Shown here one piece after another: positions 1 through 7,358 of a stretch of 64,000 nt of DNA; position 1 is the stretch's first letter, and each line of letters opens with the position of its first letter. The notes beneath the pieces were generated by a model. The model was not told the DNA's origin and made no database searches. It saw only the letters and a list, made by a program, of their open reading frames with translations. Source of the stretch: CAILZL01 sp963748005 (lineage in GTDB: Bacteria > Pseudomonadota > Gammaproteobacteria > Steroidobacterales > Steroidobacteraceae); NCBI GenBank assembly GCA_963748005.1, contig CAVVHH010000002.1, positions 3,534,001 through 3,598,000 on the forward strand, given 5' to 3'. The translations under genes were made by a program, and so were the position numbers.

Positions 1-44
1 TCAATAGCTCATTTACTTCCCAGTACTTGAAGGAGGATTGGCAT

Positions 45-578
45 ATGATCGCTCTACGATTGATACTTTCGGCGTTGGTGTGTACTGCGCTTGGATTGCT
101 GGCACCGATTGCTGGTGCGCAATCACCAGATGATCTTTCTGCCTTCATCGGTCAATGGAAGATTGATCTGGAAAAAACGCGTATGGGCCGATTTGGTCCC
201 AATGCCAAGAACCTGCCGCGTACCCCCACTCGCACATTTATCTTCAGGCCGGACGGCAAGAATCTGCAGCACAGTATTTATGCCGAGTATCCGCAGCCCA
301 AGCCCGACAGAACCCTGGCAGTGATTCCGGATGGCAAGCACCACCCATGCGAGGATCCGGTGTCATGTCTCAGCACAGGAGGTCAGGCAAAGGAGCAGAG
401 CTTCGTTTACCAGCAGGTTGATTCCCGCGTGTTGCTGCGTATCTTTTACGTCAAGGACAAGATCGACGAGTATTCGACATACGCGGTGTCGTCAGACGGC
501 AAGACCTTTACAGTGATCACGTGGAGCCCGGAAACACCCTATTGGCAGAACATTCAGGTGTTCAACAGGCAGCTCTGA
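45..578 (+). CDS. secreted hypothetical protein
   Basis: I do not recognise this 177-residue protein. It begins with a clear Sec signal peptide: one Arg, then a Leu/Ala-rich core ending in AGAQS, so the mature protein should start near residue 26 and be periplasmic. The mature part is about 150 residues with alternating polar and aromatic strand-like segments (GQWKID, FVYQQV, VLLRIFYV) and one Cys pair (HPCEDPVSC), consistent with a small beta-barrel or lipocalin-like fold; that is inference. The start is ATG 45 because AAGGAGG at 30-36 is ideally spaced before it; an in-frame TTG at 27 would bury that site. The gene stands alone. Confidence 0.75.
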   Translation: MIALRLILSALVCTALGLLAPIAGAQSPDDLSAFIGQWKIDLEKTRMGRFGPNAKNLPRTPTRTFIFRPDGKNLQHSIYAEYPQPKPDRTLAVIPDGKHHPCEDPVSCLSTGGQAKEQSFVYQQVDSRVLLRIFYVKDKIDEYSTYAVSSDGKTFTVITWSPETPYWQNIQVFNRQL

Positions 579-596
579 CCGTTTCGTCGAACCTGA

Positions 597-776
597 TTAC
601 CGTCCGCGCGTAATCCTGCTGCTGGAATGTTGCTCTGGCTGGATTTGTACGTAGACTTCTTTGCGCTGAACCGCCAGTTCCTGCGGAGCATTCACGCCGA
701 TCCGGACGCTACTGCCTGTTACACCAAGCACTGGTACCGCAATATCTTCGCCGACTCGTCGGCTCGGGATGATCAT
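597..776 (-). CDS. CsrA/RsmA-like protein with an internal deletion
   Basis: This 59-residue protein aligns with the carbon storage regulator CsrA, an mRNA-binding dimer that blocks ribosome sites at GGA motifs. Visible CsrA landmarks are RRVGE near the N-terminus, VPVLGV, the hallmark RIGVNAP and a QRKEVY helix start that keeps the Arg used for RNA contact. Compared with the usual sequence, about six residues after RRVGE (the MIGDEV stretch, strand 2) are missing, and the N-terminus is MIIPS rather than MLILT. The ATG at 776 has no strong ribosome site; a TATACT box lies at 826-831 on the same strand. It could be a functional divergent paralog or a decaying copy. The family call is firm; activity is unknown. 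Confidence 0.6.
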   Translation of the reverse strand: MIIPSRRVGEDIAVPVLGVTGSSVRIGVNAPQELAVQRKEVYVQIQPEQHSSSRITRGR

Positions 777-910
777 GGAATACAGTGCTCTGTTTGGCAA
801 AAAGTTTCTTCGACTATCATTAAGAGTATAGGCTAGGACCCATTTCCAAACGGCATGTGGATAAGGCGCCAACGCAGTTGCTTCGCAATGGACGTTCTCA
901 GCAGAAAGCT

Positions 911-997
911 TGGTGCCGGTGGAGGGAATCGAACCCACACTCTGTTGCCAAAATCGGATTTTGAGTCCGACGCGTCTACCAGTTCCGCCACACCGGC
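911..997 (-). tRNA. tRNA-Leu (anticodon CAA)
   Basis: Read on the minus strand, this 87-nt sequence folds as a class II tRNA. The acceptor strand GCCGGTG pairs with CACCGGC just before an encoded CCA. The anticodon loop CTCAAAA is flanked by TCGGA/TCCGA and gives anticodon CAA. There is a long variable arm and a T loop GTTCGATTCC. It reads the UUG leucine codon. Confidence 0.97.
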
Positions 998-1330
998 GAC
1001 ATCAATCGTTCTGCTGAAGGCGGCTTGGCCAGCCATCAGGGGCGGCAAGTATAGGGATGTTCCCCTCCCCCGCAAACTGTTTTTTGATGTACAGGGACGT
1101 ACGAATGGTGCGGAGCGCAGGAAGCGCGAGAGTACCGGATGTACAGGGATGTACGAATGCGACGCTTCGCCCCTCTTCAGGGGTTCCGATGCATCTGAAT
1201 CCCCGAAGGGGGGGTGCGGAGTGCAGAAGGCATAAGAGCACAAGACCCCTAGCCCCCTCCCGGCGACCGGGAGAGCGGACAAGAAACCGTGTTTGAGTCG
1301 TCCGGCCATGCCTGATACCGTGCGCGCCCG
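998..1330. other. intergenic spacer with repeats
   Basis: No gene is supported in these 333 bases between tRNA-Leu and queA. The stretch holds two near-identical 22-base units (listed separately) and G/C-rich short palindromes such as the CCCTCTTCAGGGG area near 1172. Open frames here are short and cross the repeats in several frames, which argues against coding. No riboswitch-like structure for queA was recognised. Confidence 0.6.
1086..1159. repeat. two copies of a GATGTACAGGGAYGTACGAATG unit
   Basis: The 22-base unit occurs at 1086-1107 and 1138-1159, differing only at one C/T position. Each unit contains the inner near-palindrome GTACAGGGAYGTAC. The units are separated by 30 bases rich in GCG. 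This looks like a fragment of an intergenic repeat family. Confidence 0.65.
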
Positions 1331-2353
1331 ATGCGCCGCAGCGATTTCACTTACCAACTCCCCACCGAGCTGATTGCCCAGCACCCTTCCGCACAGCGGT
1401 CGGCCAGCCGGTTGCTGCATGTCGATGGCGCATCGGGTGACTGGGTGGATCGCCAGTTCCTGGATCTGCCATCACTGCTCCGCCCTGATGACTTGCTGGT
1501 GTTCAACGATACGCGAGTGATCCCGGCACGGGTGTTCGGTGTGAAACCCACCGGAGGCCGGGTGGAAATCATGCTGGAACGCATTCTGGAGGGGCGCCGC
1601 ATTCTGGCACACGTCCACGCCAGCAAGGCGCTGCGTCCCGAGGCGCCGGTGCAACTGGCAGGTGGCGTCATGGCATATTTCATTGCCCGGCATGACGATC
1701 TGTTCGAACTGGAACTGAGCACCGATCCACTGTCGTTCTTTCTGGAGCATGGCGCCTTGCCGCTGCCTCCTTATATAGAGCGCGGCGTCGATGCCGAAGA
1801 TGCCGAGCGCTATCAGACGGTGTATTCGCGGCAGTTGGGGGCGGTGGCGGCGCCGACGGCCGGATTGCATTTCGACGAGGCTATGCTCAAGCGGGTGTCC
1901 GGTCTGGGCGTGCGCTCGGCGTTTGTCACCCTGCATGTGGGCGCCGGGACATTCCAGCCGCTGCGGGTGGATGATCTGGATCAGCACCGCATGCATGAGG
2001 AAGTGGTGCAGGTCTCTGCTGAGGTGTGTGCCGCAGTGGCCGACACCCGTGCGCGGGGCGGGCGAGTAGTCGCAGTGGGCACGACAGTCGTGCGCAGCCT
2101 GGAGACCGCAGCCGCAAGTGGTGAGTTGCGACCCTGCCGCACCGAGACGCGCCTGTTTATCCGGCCGGGTTACGAGTTCAAGGTGGTGGACGCCTTGCTG
2201 ACCAACTTTCACCTGCCCGAGTCCACATTGTTGATGCTGGTGTGCGCCTTCGGTGGCTATGAGACGATGATGGCCGCCTATGCACATGCCGTGGCAGCGC
2301 GTTATCGATTCTTCAGTTATGGTGACGCGATGTTTATCGAACCAACTCGGTGA
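1331..2353 (+). CDS. queA: S-adenosylmethionine:tRNA ribosyltransferase-isomerase QueA
   Basis: QueA transfers and isomerises the ribosyl group of SAM onto preQ1 in the wobble position of tRNAs, forming epoxyqueuosine in the cytoplasm. The 340 residues match the family length. Family features seen are the N-terminal DFTYQLPTELIAQ, LLVFNDTRVIPAR, AAPTAGLHF, the HVGAGTFQPL segment and the C-terminal VDALLTNFHLPESTLLML. The ribosome site before ATG 1331 is weak, but the family N-terminus MRRSDFTYQLP supports this start. It is the first gene of a row with a small membrane protein and tgt, the next queuosine enzyme, all on the same strand. Confidence 0.97.
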   Translation: MRRSDFTYQLPTELIAQHPSAQRSASRLLHVDGASGDWVDRQFLDLPSLLRPDDLLVFNDTRVIPARVFGVKPTGGRVEIMLERILEGRRILAHVHASKALRPEAPVQLAGGVMAYFIARHDDLFELELSTDPLSFFLEHGALPLPPYIERGVDAEDAERYQTVYSRQLGAVAAPTAGLHFDEAMLKRVSGLGVRSAFVTLHVGAGTFQPLRVDDLDQHRMHEEVVQVSAEVCAAVADTRARGGRVVAVGTTVVRSLETAAASGELRPCRTETRLFIRPGYEFKVVDALLTNFHLPESTLLMLVCAFGGYETMMAAYAHAVAARYRFFSYGDAMFIEPTR

Positions 2354-2366
2354 ATGGAGTTAAAAC

Positions 2367-2570
2367 ATGTGGCAAAAAGGAGCTTGGGTTTCTTTTTTGA
2401 TCTACCTCATCGGAGGGGCAGTATTTGGCCTTTTTTATTCCAAGCTCAAAACGTTGCTTGGTGGATCATGGTTGTTTCTTGTTGCTTCGCTTTTTTACAT
2501 AGCGGCCCTTCGCTTAGTGGCAGACATGGTAGGGCGACGTATTAGTTCCAAGTCTGATGATTTGCAATGA
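2367..2570 (+). CDS. small membrane protein between queA and tgt
   Basis: This 67-residue protein has two hydrophobic segments, at about residues 8-27 (VSFLIYLIGGAVFGLFY) and 33-52 (SWLFLVASLFYIAALRLV), and a polar C-terminal tail. It is most likely a two-helix inner membrane protein. A GGAG at 2356-2359 is well placed before ATG 2367, and its stop overlaps the tgt start as ATGA at 2567-2570, indicating translational coupling. I recognise no family. Its position inside the queuosine operon might mean an accessory role or simple co-transcription. Confidence 0.75.
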   Translation: MWQKGAWVSFLIYLIGGAVFGLFYSKLKTLLGGSWLFLVASLFYIAALRLVADMVGRRISSKSDDLQ

Positions 2571-3727
2571 AATTTGAATTGATCAGCACCGATGGTCGTG
2601 CCCGTCGCGCGCGTTTGAATTTCCCGCGCGGCGTGGTGGAAACGCCGGCATTCATGCCGGTGGGTACCTACGGCACGGTGAAGGCCATGACACCGGAAGA
2701 ACTCAAGGACATCGGCGCGCACATCGTGTTGGGTAATACGTTTCACTTGATGCTGCGACCGGGCACGGACGTGATCAGGGCGCATGGTGGCCTGCATGGC
2801 TTCATGCATTGGGACAAGCCCATCCTCACCGACTCGGGTGGCTTTCAGGTATTCAGCCTGAAAGAGCTGCGCAAGATCACCGAGCAGGGCGTGAAGTTCC
2901 GTTCACCGGTAAACGGCGATCTGGTGGAGCTGACGCCCGAACGTTCCATGCAGGTGCAGTACGATCTCGACTCCGACATCGTGATGATCTTCGACGAATG
3001 CACGCCGTATCCCGCTACTGAAGATGAAGCGCGCAAGTCGATGGAATTGTCGCTGCGCTGGGCGGTGCGTTCACGCGCCGAGTTCGATCGCCTCAATGAG
3101 GGACAGGACAATGCACACGCGCTGTTTGCCATCGTGCAGGGCGGCATGTACCTGCCGCTGCGCAAAGTCTCACTGGAAGGGTTGTCGAACATTGGTTTTG
3201 ATGGTTATGCCATTGGTGGTTTGGCGGTAGGCGAGCCCAAGGCCGAACGCGAACGCGTGCTGGAAGAACTGGAACCGTTCATGCCCAACGACCGGCCACG
3301 CTATCTGATGGGCGTGGGCACGCCGGAAGACATCGTTGAAGCCATCTGTCGTGGCGTGGACATGTTCGACTGCGTCATGCCCACGCGCAATGCGCGCAAT
3401 GGGCATCTGTTTACCACCTTTGGCGTGCTGCGCATCCGCAATTCGGTTTACGAAAAAGACACTCGACCCATTGATGAAACATGCAGCTGCTACACTTGCC
3501 GCAACTACTCGCGCGCTTATCTCAAGCATCTGGATCGTTGCACCGAAATACTCGGCGCGCGTCTGGCCACCATTCACAACCTGTACTACTACCAGCAGCT
3601 GATGAGCGAACTGCGCCAGGCGATTGCCGAGCACCGGCTTGAGGCTTATGTGGCCGACTTCTATCGTCGTCGCAGCAGCCAGCGCGGTGACACGCTGATT
3701 ACCGAGGATTCTGCACATGCTGGCTGA
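2567..3727 (+). CDS. tgt: queuine/preQ1 tRNA-ribosyltransferase Tgt
   Basis: Tgt exchanges guanine 34 of GUN-anticodon tRNAs for preQ1. The 386-residue protein shows the family markers: FMPVGTYGTVKAM, LGNTFHL, the DSGGFQVFSL active-site segment, GGLAVGE, the DCVMPTRNARNG region and the zinc site CxCxxC (CSCYTC) with a downstream His in ATIHNLYYY. Its start overlaps the upstream small gene by four bases and its end overlaps the following transporter by 11 bases, so all are probably translated from one mRNA. Confidence 0.97.
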   Translation: MKFELISTDGRARRARLNFPRGVVETPAFMPVGTYGTVKAMTPEELKDIGAHIVLGNTFHLMLRPGTDVIRAHGGLHGFMHWDKPILTDSGGFQVFSLKELRKITEQGVKFRSPVNGDLVELTPERSMQVQYDLDSDIVMIFDECTPYPATEDEARKSMELSLRWAVRSRAEFDRLNEGQDNAHALFAIVQGGMYLPLRKVSLEGLSNIGFDGYAIGGLAVGEPKAERERVLEELEPFMPNDRPRYLMGVGTPEDIVEAICRGVDMFDCVMPTRNARNGHLFTTFGVLRIRNSVYEKDTRPIDETCSCYTCRNYSRAYLKHLDRCTEILGARLATIHNLYYYQQLMSELRQAIAEHRLEAYVADFYRRRSSQRGDTLITEDSAHAG

Positions 3728-4796
3728 TCTGCCTACCGCGCCATGGTTCAAGCGCGTGATCGTTGCCGCCGCGTTGGTGGGCATCCTGTTGCTCACTTAC
3801 ATGGTGTTGCAGCCCTTCCTGGTGCCGATCATCTGGGCGGCGATTCTTGCCTATGTCACCTGGCCGCTGCATATCCGCATCAGCCGTGTGATCCGTCGCC
3901 GGCAGACGCTCGCGGCATTAGTGACCACTTTGCTGGTGGCGTTGCTGCTGGTGGTGCCGATCATCTGGTTGTTGTTCACGCTGCAGATCGAAGCCATGAA
4001 GGCTTATCGTGAAGTGCAGCAGCTGCTGGCGACCAATCCGGTATTGCCGCAGGTGCTGCGTGACCTGCCGTTGGTGGGTATCTGGCTCACAGAGCGTTGG
4101 GCGGAGCTGGTCGCAGATCCGGGCAGTCTGAAGACCAGCTTTCAGCAATGGATGTCCAGTTCGGCGGATCAGGTTTCCGGTGTGGTCGGCGGTGTGGGCC
4201 GCAATGTCGCCAAGCTGTTCATTGCGCTGTTTGCCATGTTCTTCTTCCTGCGTGACGGGGCACGGTTTTTCTCGCAGCTGCGTTCGGTGCTGGAAGGCAT
4301 GCTGGGCCTACGCGTGCGTGACTATCTGAAAGCTGTGGGCGATACCACGCAGGCGGTGGTGTATGCGCTGGTGCTGGCGGCGCTGGCGCAGGGCCTGGTT
4401 GCCGGCATTGGTTACGCCCTTGCCGGGTTGTCGGCACCCATTTTTCTCGGCGCGCTGACCGCCATGGTGGCGTTGATTCCATTTGCCACGCCGCTGATGT
4501 GGGTCAGCCTGAGTACCTGGCTGATTGTCACCGGCTCGGTGGGTTCGGGCATATTTCTGTTGATCTGGGGCGCGGCGCTGGTGAGCACAGTGGACAACGT
4601 GGTGCGACCGCTGGTGATCTCCAGTGCGACCGCCATGCCCTTTGTACTGGTGGTGTTTGGGGTACTCGGTGGTGTGATTGCCTTTGGTCTGGTGGGCCTG
4701 TTCATCGGTCCAGTGGTGCTGGCGGTGTCACTGGCCCTGTGGCGCGAATGGCTGGAACATCGTCATGAACATCCACCGAAACCACCGGCGACATGA
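3717..4796 (+). CDS. AI-2E family transporter (YdiK/PerM-like)
   Basis: This 359-residue polytopic membrane protein of the AI-2E exporter/UPF0118 family has about eight hydrophobic segments. The family C-terminal signature is present (DNVVRPLVIS, then FGVLGGVIAFGLVGLFIGPV). Members are proposed exporters of small molecules or ions; the substrate cannot be read from sequence. ATG 3717 overlaps the tgt stop at 3725-3727, so it is likely translationally coupled to tgt. It ends with a short charged, His/Pro-rich tail. Confidence 0.9.
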   Translation: MLADLPTAPWFKRVIVAAALVGILLLTYMVLQPFLVPIIWAAILAYVTWPLHIRISRVIRRRQTLAALVTTLLVALLLVVPIIWLLFTLQIEAMKAYREVQQLLATNPVLPQVLRDLPLVGIWLTERWAELVADPGSLKTSFQQWMSSSADQVSGVVGGVGRNVAKLFIALFAMFFFLRDGARFFSQLRSVLEGMLGLRVRDYLKAVGDTTQAVVYALVLAALAQGLVAGIGYALAGLSAPIFLGALTAMVALIPFATPLMWVSLSTWLIVTGSVGSGIFLLIWGAALVSTVDNVVRPLVISSATAMPFVLVVFGVLGGVIAFGLVGLFIGPVVLAVSLALWREWLEHRHEHPPKPPAT

Positions 4797-4824
4797 ACAA
4801 GTCGGGTTGACGTCTGCGCCTTGC

Positions 4825-4911
4825 GTAGGGGCGGTTCGTGACCGAAGGAAATGGTAGATCCACGAACCGCCCTCCGGCAATCCAGAGCGGGTCGTTCACG
4901 AACGACCCCTA
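4825..4911. repeat. GTAGGGG-type stem-loop repeat (copy 1)
   Basis: This 87-base element is bounded by GTAGGGG and CCCCTAC. It contains two hairpins: GGCGGTTCGTG pairs with CACGAACCGCC, and GGGTCGTTC pairs with GAACGACCC. It lies between two convergent genes and ends five bases before the ybaL stop codon. Related copies are near 12314, 46051 and 50482. It may act as a bidirectional terminator or mRNA stabiliser. Confidence 0.75.
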
Positions 4912-4915
4912 CGAA

Positions 4916-6601
4916 CTACGGTGCCAACCGCTGCACCGCATACGCCCCCATCTGTCTGGCCAGTTCGTATTCACCCATCACCACATGGTTCACGCCGGCA
5001 GCGGCCAGCTCGGTGATCTGGTTCTGGCTGTGTGCACGCGCCACGATATCCAGTTGTGGATTGACCGAACGCACATAGTTCACTGCATGACGCAGCTGGA
5101 AGCTGTCGGGGATGGCAAATAGCAGCAGGCGGGCGCGCTTCAGTCCCACCGCTTCGCACACCACAGGATCGGCGGCATCGCCGGACATGGCTGGCACGCC
5201 CCTGCCAATAAGGTCTGCCACCAGCTTTTCGTTGGTCTCGATGACGGCGTAACGAATGCCGCGTTGTTGCAGCAGCTCTGCAATTACGCTGCCAACGCGA
5301 CCGTGGCCCACCAGCACGGCATGGTCCTGCCAGTCGGCGGGCACCACCAGTGGCAGTTCTTCCATGCGCACGCCCGAACGATCCAGCCAATGCAGCAGGC
5401 GCGGGTGTGAGGCAAACCAGTTTTCCAGTGCCGGCAGCGCGCGAAACGCAATGGGATTGACGGCAATCGACAGGATGGCGCCGGCCAGCACCAGTGTCTG
5501 TGCCTCCCGCGACACCAGGCCCAGCGACATACCCAGCACCATCAGGATGAAGGAGAACTCGCCGATCTGGGCCAGACTGGCCGAGATGGTCAGTGCGGTG
5601 CGTAGCGAGTGACGATTGAACAGCACCACAACAAATGCGACCAGCGACTTGCCGAACACGATCACCAGCACCACGGCCAGTACCTTGAGCGGTTCCTGCC
5701 AGAGGATGCGTGGATCGAACAGCATGCCCACCGAGACGAAGAACAGCACCGCGAATGCGTCCTGGAAGGGCAGGATGTCGGCGCCGGCCTTGTGGCTGAG
5801 CGCGGATTCGTTCAACACCACGCCAGCGAAGAAGGCACCCAGCGCCAGCGATACGCCGAACAGCAGCGCCGAGCCATAGGCAATCCCCAGGGCAATTGCC
5901 AGCACCGCCAGCGTAAACAGATCGCGGGTGGCAGTCTGCTCGACCCGCTCGAGCAGCCAGGGAATCACACGTCGCCCCACCACCAGCATCAGCGCCACGA
6001 ATACGCTGACCTTGCCCAGGGTCCACAACGCCAGCCACAGGATGTCGCCGATGCTCAGGTTGTCGGACTCGCCACTGCGTATCTGGGCCAGGATGGGCAG
6101 GAATACCAGCACCAGCACCATGGCGATGTCTTCCATCACCAGCCAGGCAATGGCAATGCGCCCCCTTTCGGTTTCCTGCAGACGGTTGTCCTGCAATGCC
6201 CGCAACATCACTACGGTACTGGCCACCGACAGCGCCAGTCCGAACACCAGACCGCCGAGCAGATCCCAGTTCCAGAACCACGCCAGAGCCATGCCGATCA
6301 GCGTGGCGATCAGCATCTGCGCCAGTGCGCCCGGGATGGCGATGTTTTTCACCCGCATCAGATCGGTCAGCGAAAAATGCAGGCCGACGCCAAACATCAG
6401 CAGGATCACGCCGATTTCCGCCAGCTCGTTCGACAGCGTGATGTCGGAGACGATGCCGGGGGTGAATGGCCCCACCATGATGCCGGCGAACAGATAACCG
6501 ACAATCGGCGAGATTTTCAGGCGTTGCGCCACCAGGCCGGCGACGAATGCCCATGCAAAGCTGGCAACCAGGGTGGTGATCAGGGGCGTAGTGTCGTGCA
6601 T
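4916..6601 (-). CDS. ybaL: YbaL-type K+/H+ antiporter (CPA2 family)
   Basis: This 561-residue protein matches E. coli YbaL closely along its length. The N-terminal part (residues 1-385) is a Kef-type monovalent cation:proton exchanger with about 12 membrane segments (ISPIVGYLFAGIMVGPFTPG, ELAEIGVILLMFGVGLHF, VFGLALSVASTVVMLRAL, FFVSVGMLFDPRIL). The C-terminal part, from about residue 415, is a TrkA-N nucleotide-binding regulatory domain (HAVLVGHGRVGSVIAELL). It acts in the inner membrane in K+/pH homeostasis. The start at 6601 gives the family N-terminus MHDTTPLITTLV; an upstream ATG at 6712 adds a Pro-rich stretch not expected in the family. It is convergent with the AI-2E gene. Confidence 0.95.
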   Translation of the reverse strand: MHDTTPLITTLVASFAWAFVAGLVAQRLKISPIVGYLFAGIMVGPFTPGIVSDITLSNELAEIGVILLMFGVGLHFSLTDLMRVKNIAIPGALAQMLIATLIGMALAWFWNWDLLGGLVFGLALSVASTVVMLRALQDNRLQETERGRIAIAWLVMEDIAMVLVLVFLPILAQIRSGESDNLSIGDILWLALWTLGKVSVFVALMLVVGRRVIPWLLERVEQTATRDLFTLAVLAIALGIAYGSALLFGVSLALGAFFAGVVLNESALSHKAGADILPFQDAFAVLFFVSVGMLFDPRILWQEPLKVLAVVLVIVFGKSLVAFVVVLFNRHSLRTALTISASLAQIGEFSFILMVLGMSLGLVSREAQTLVLAGAILSIAVNPIAFRALPALENWFASHPRLLHWLDRSGVRMEELPLVVPADWQDHAVLVGHGRVGSVIAELLQQRGIRYAVIETNEKLVADLIGRGVPAMSGDAADPVVCEAVGLKRARLLLFAIPDSFQLRHAVNYVRSVNPQLDIVARAHSQNQITELAAAGVNHVVMGEYELARQMGAYAVQRLAP

Positions 6602-6772
6602 CAGCTGGGCGTCGATCCTGTGGCGTGAAGCGGGTGGCCATCCGGGCGGCTGCCAGGGGCATTGATGGACTATCGAAGGGTAGCCGCTCGGCGCGTCACT
6701 GGGCAGTGCCAATTTTGGGTCATGGCCGGCTTCGACCGGGGGGGCGGAAGCGGCACAGCCGGCGGGCCTGTG

Positions 6773-6778
6773 TATAAT
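6773..6778 (+). promoter_or_regulatory. probable -10 box of the yajC-sec promoter
   Basis: A perfect TATAAT lies about 80 bases before yajC in the divergent gap with ybaL. No clear -35 hexamer is visible 17 bases upstream, so the promoter call rests on the -10 box and position. The leader includes a T-run (6788-6795) and GC-rich short repeats. Confidence 0.45.
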
Positions 6779-6857
6779 CCGGCGCTCATTTTTTTCCGGT
6801 TCCGGCAGCTGCAGGCTGCGGAGGCGGTTTGTCCTCAGCCAACACAGGTACTCTCAG

Positions 6858-7190
6858 ATGGATTGGTTCATTTCCACCGCGGCCGCGCAGGCTGCCGGTA
6901 CGACCGCCCAGCCCAACCCGCTCATGTCGATGCTGCCATTGCTGCTCATCTTCGTGGTGTTCTATTTCATGCTGATCCGTCCGCAGAGCAAGCGCGCCAA
7001 GGAACATCGCGCCCTGCTCGCCGCGCTGGAAGTGGGCACCGAAGTCGCCACTGCCGGCGGCATCATCGGCAAGGTCACCGAACTCGGTGACAACTTCGTG
7101 ACCGTGGAAATCGCATCCAACGTACTGGTCAAAGTGCAACGCAGCACCATTGCGCAGGTGCTGCCCAAGGGCACGCTGAAAAACAGTTAA
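6858..7190 (+). CDS. yajC: preprotein translocase accessory subunit YajC
   Basis: YajC is the small single-pass inner membrane partner of SecDF in the Sec holo-translocon. The 110 residues contain one hydrophobic segment at about 22-40 (LMSMLPLLLIFVVFYFMLI) followed by RPQSKRAKEH and a cytoplasmic domain with VGTEVATAGGIIGKV and the family region VTVEIASNVLVKVQRSTIAQVLPKGT. It is followed by secD and secF on the same strand, the usual order. The gap to secD is enlarged to 168 bases by a REP-like palindrome pair. Confidence 0.96.
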   Translation: MDWFISTAAAQAAGTTAQPNPLMSMLPLLLIFVVFYFMLIRPQSKRAKEHRALLAALEVGTEVATAGGIIGKVTELGDNFVTVEIASNVLVKVQRSTIAQVLPKGTLKNS

Positions 7191-7212
7191 CTGGAGAGTT
7201 TCCGGTTCGCGT

Positions 7213-7281
7213 TATGCCTGCGCAGGCGGGCATCCAGTCAGAAAATTGTTCAACTGGATTCCCGCTTGTGCGGGAATGACG
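7213..7281. repeat. REP-like paired palindrome
   Basis: Two hairpins face each other: CCTGCGCAGGCGGG... with CATCCAGT, then ACTGGATTCCCGCTTGTGCGGGAATGACG. The ATTCCCGC...GCGGGAAT hairpin is the common proteobacterial REP palindrome. It sits in the yajC-secD gap, where it could attenuate read-through or protect mRNA ends. Confidence 0.7.
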
Positions 7282-7358
7282 GAATCCAGAGCCCGATGAG
7301 ATCTTCTCTAGAACAATAGTCATTAGTCTGGGCGCCATGTGGCCCGGGGAATTAATTC

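Noticed and set aside
1250..1330. preQ1 riboswitch before queA
   Set aside because: The small C-rich loop and A-rich tail typical of preQ1 riboswitches are not seen.
833..1420. 195-codon minus-strand frame across tRNA-Leu
   Set aside because: It overlaps the tRNA, the spacer repeats and the start of queA and shows no conserved motif.
5609..6628. 339-codon plus-strand frame across ybaL
   Set aside because: It is antisense to a well-matched antiporter gene and is very rich in His and Gln without any motif.
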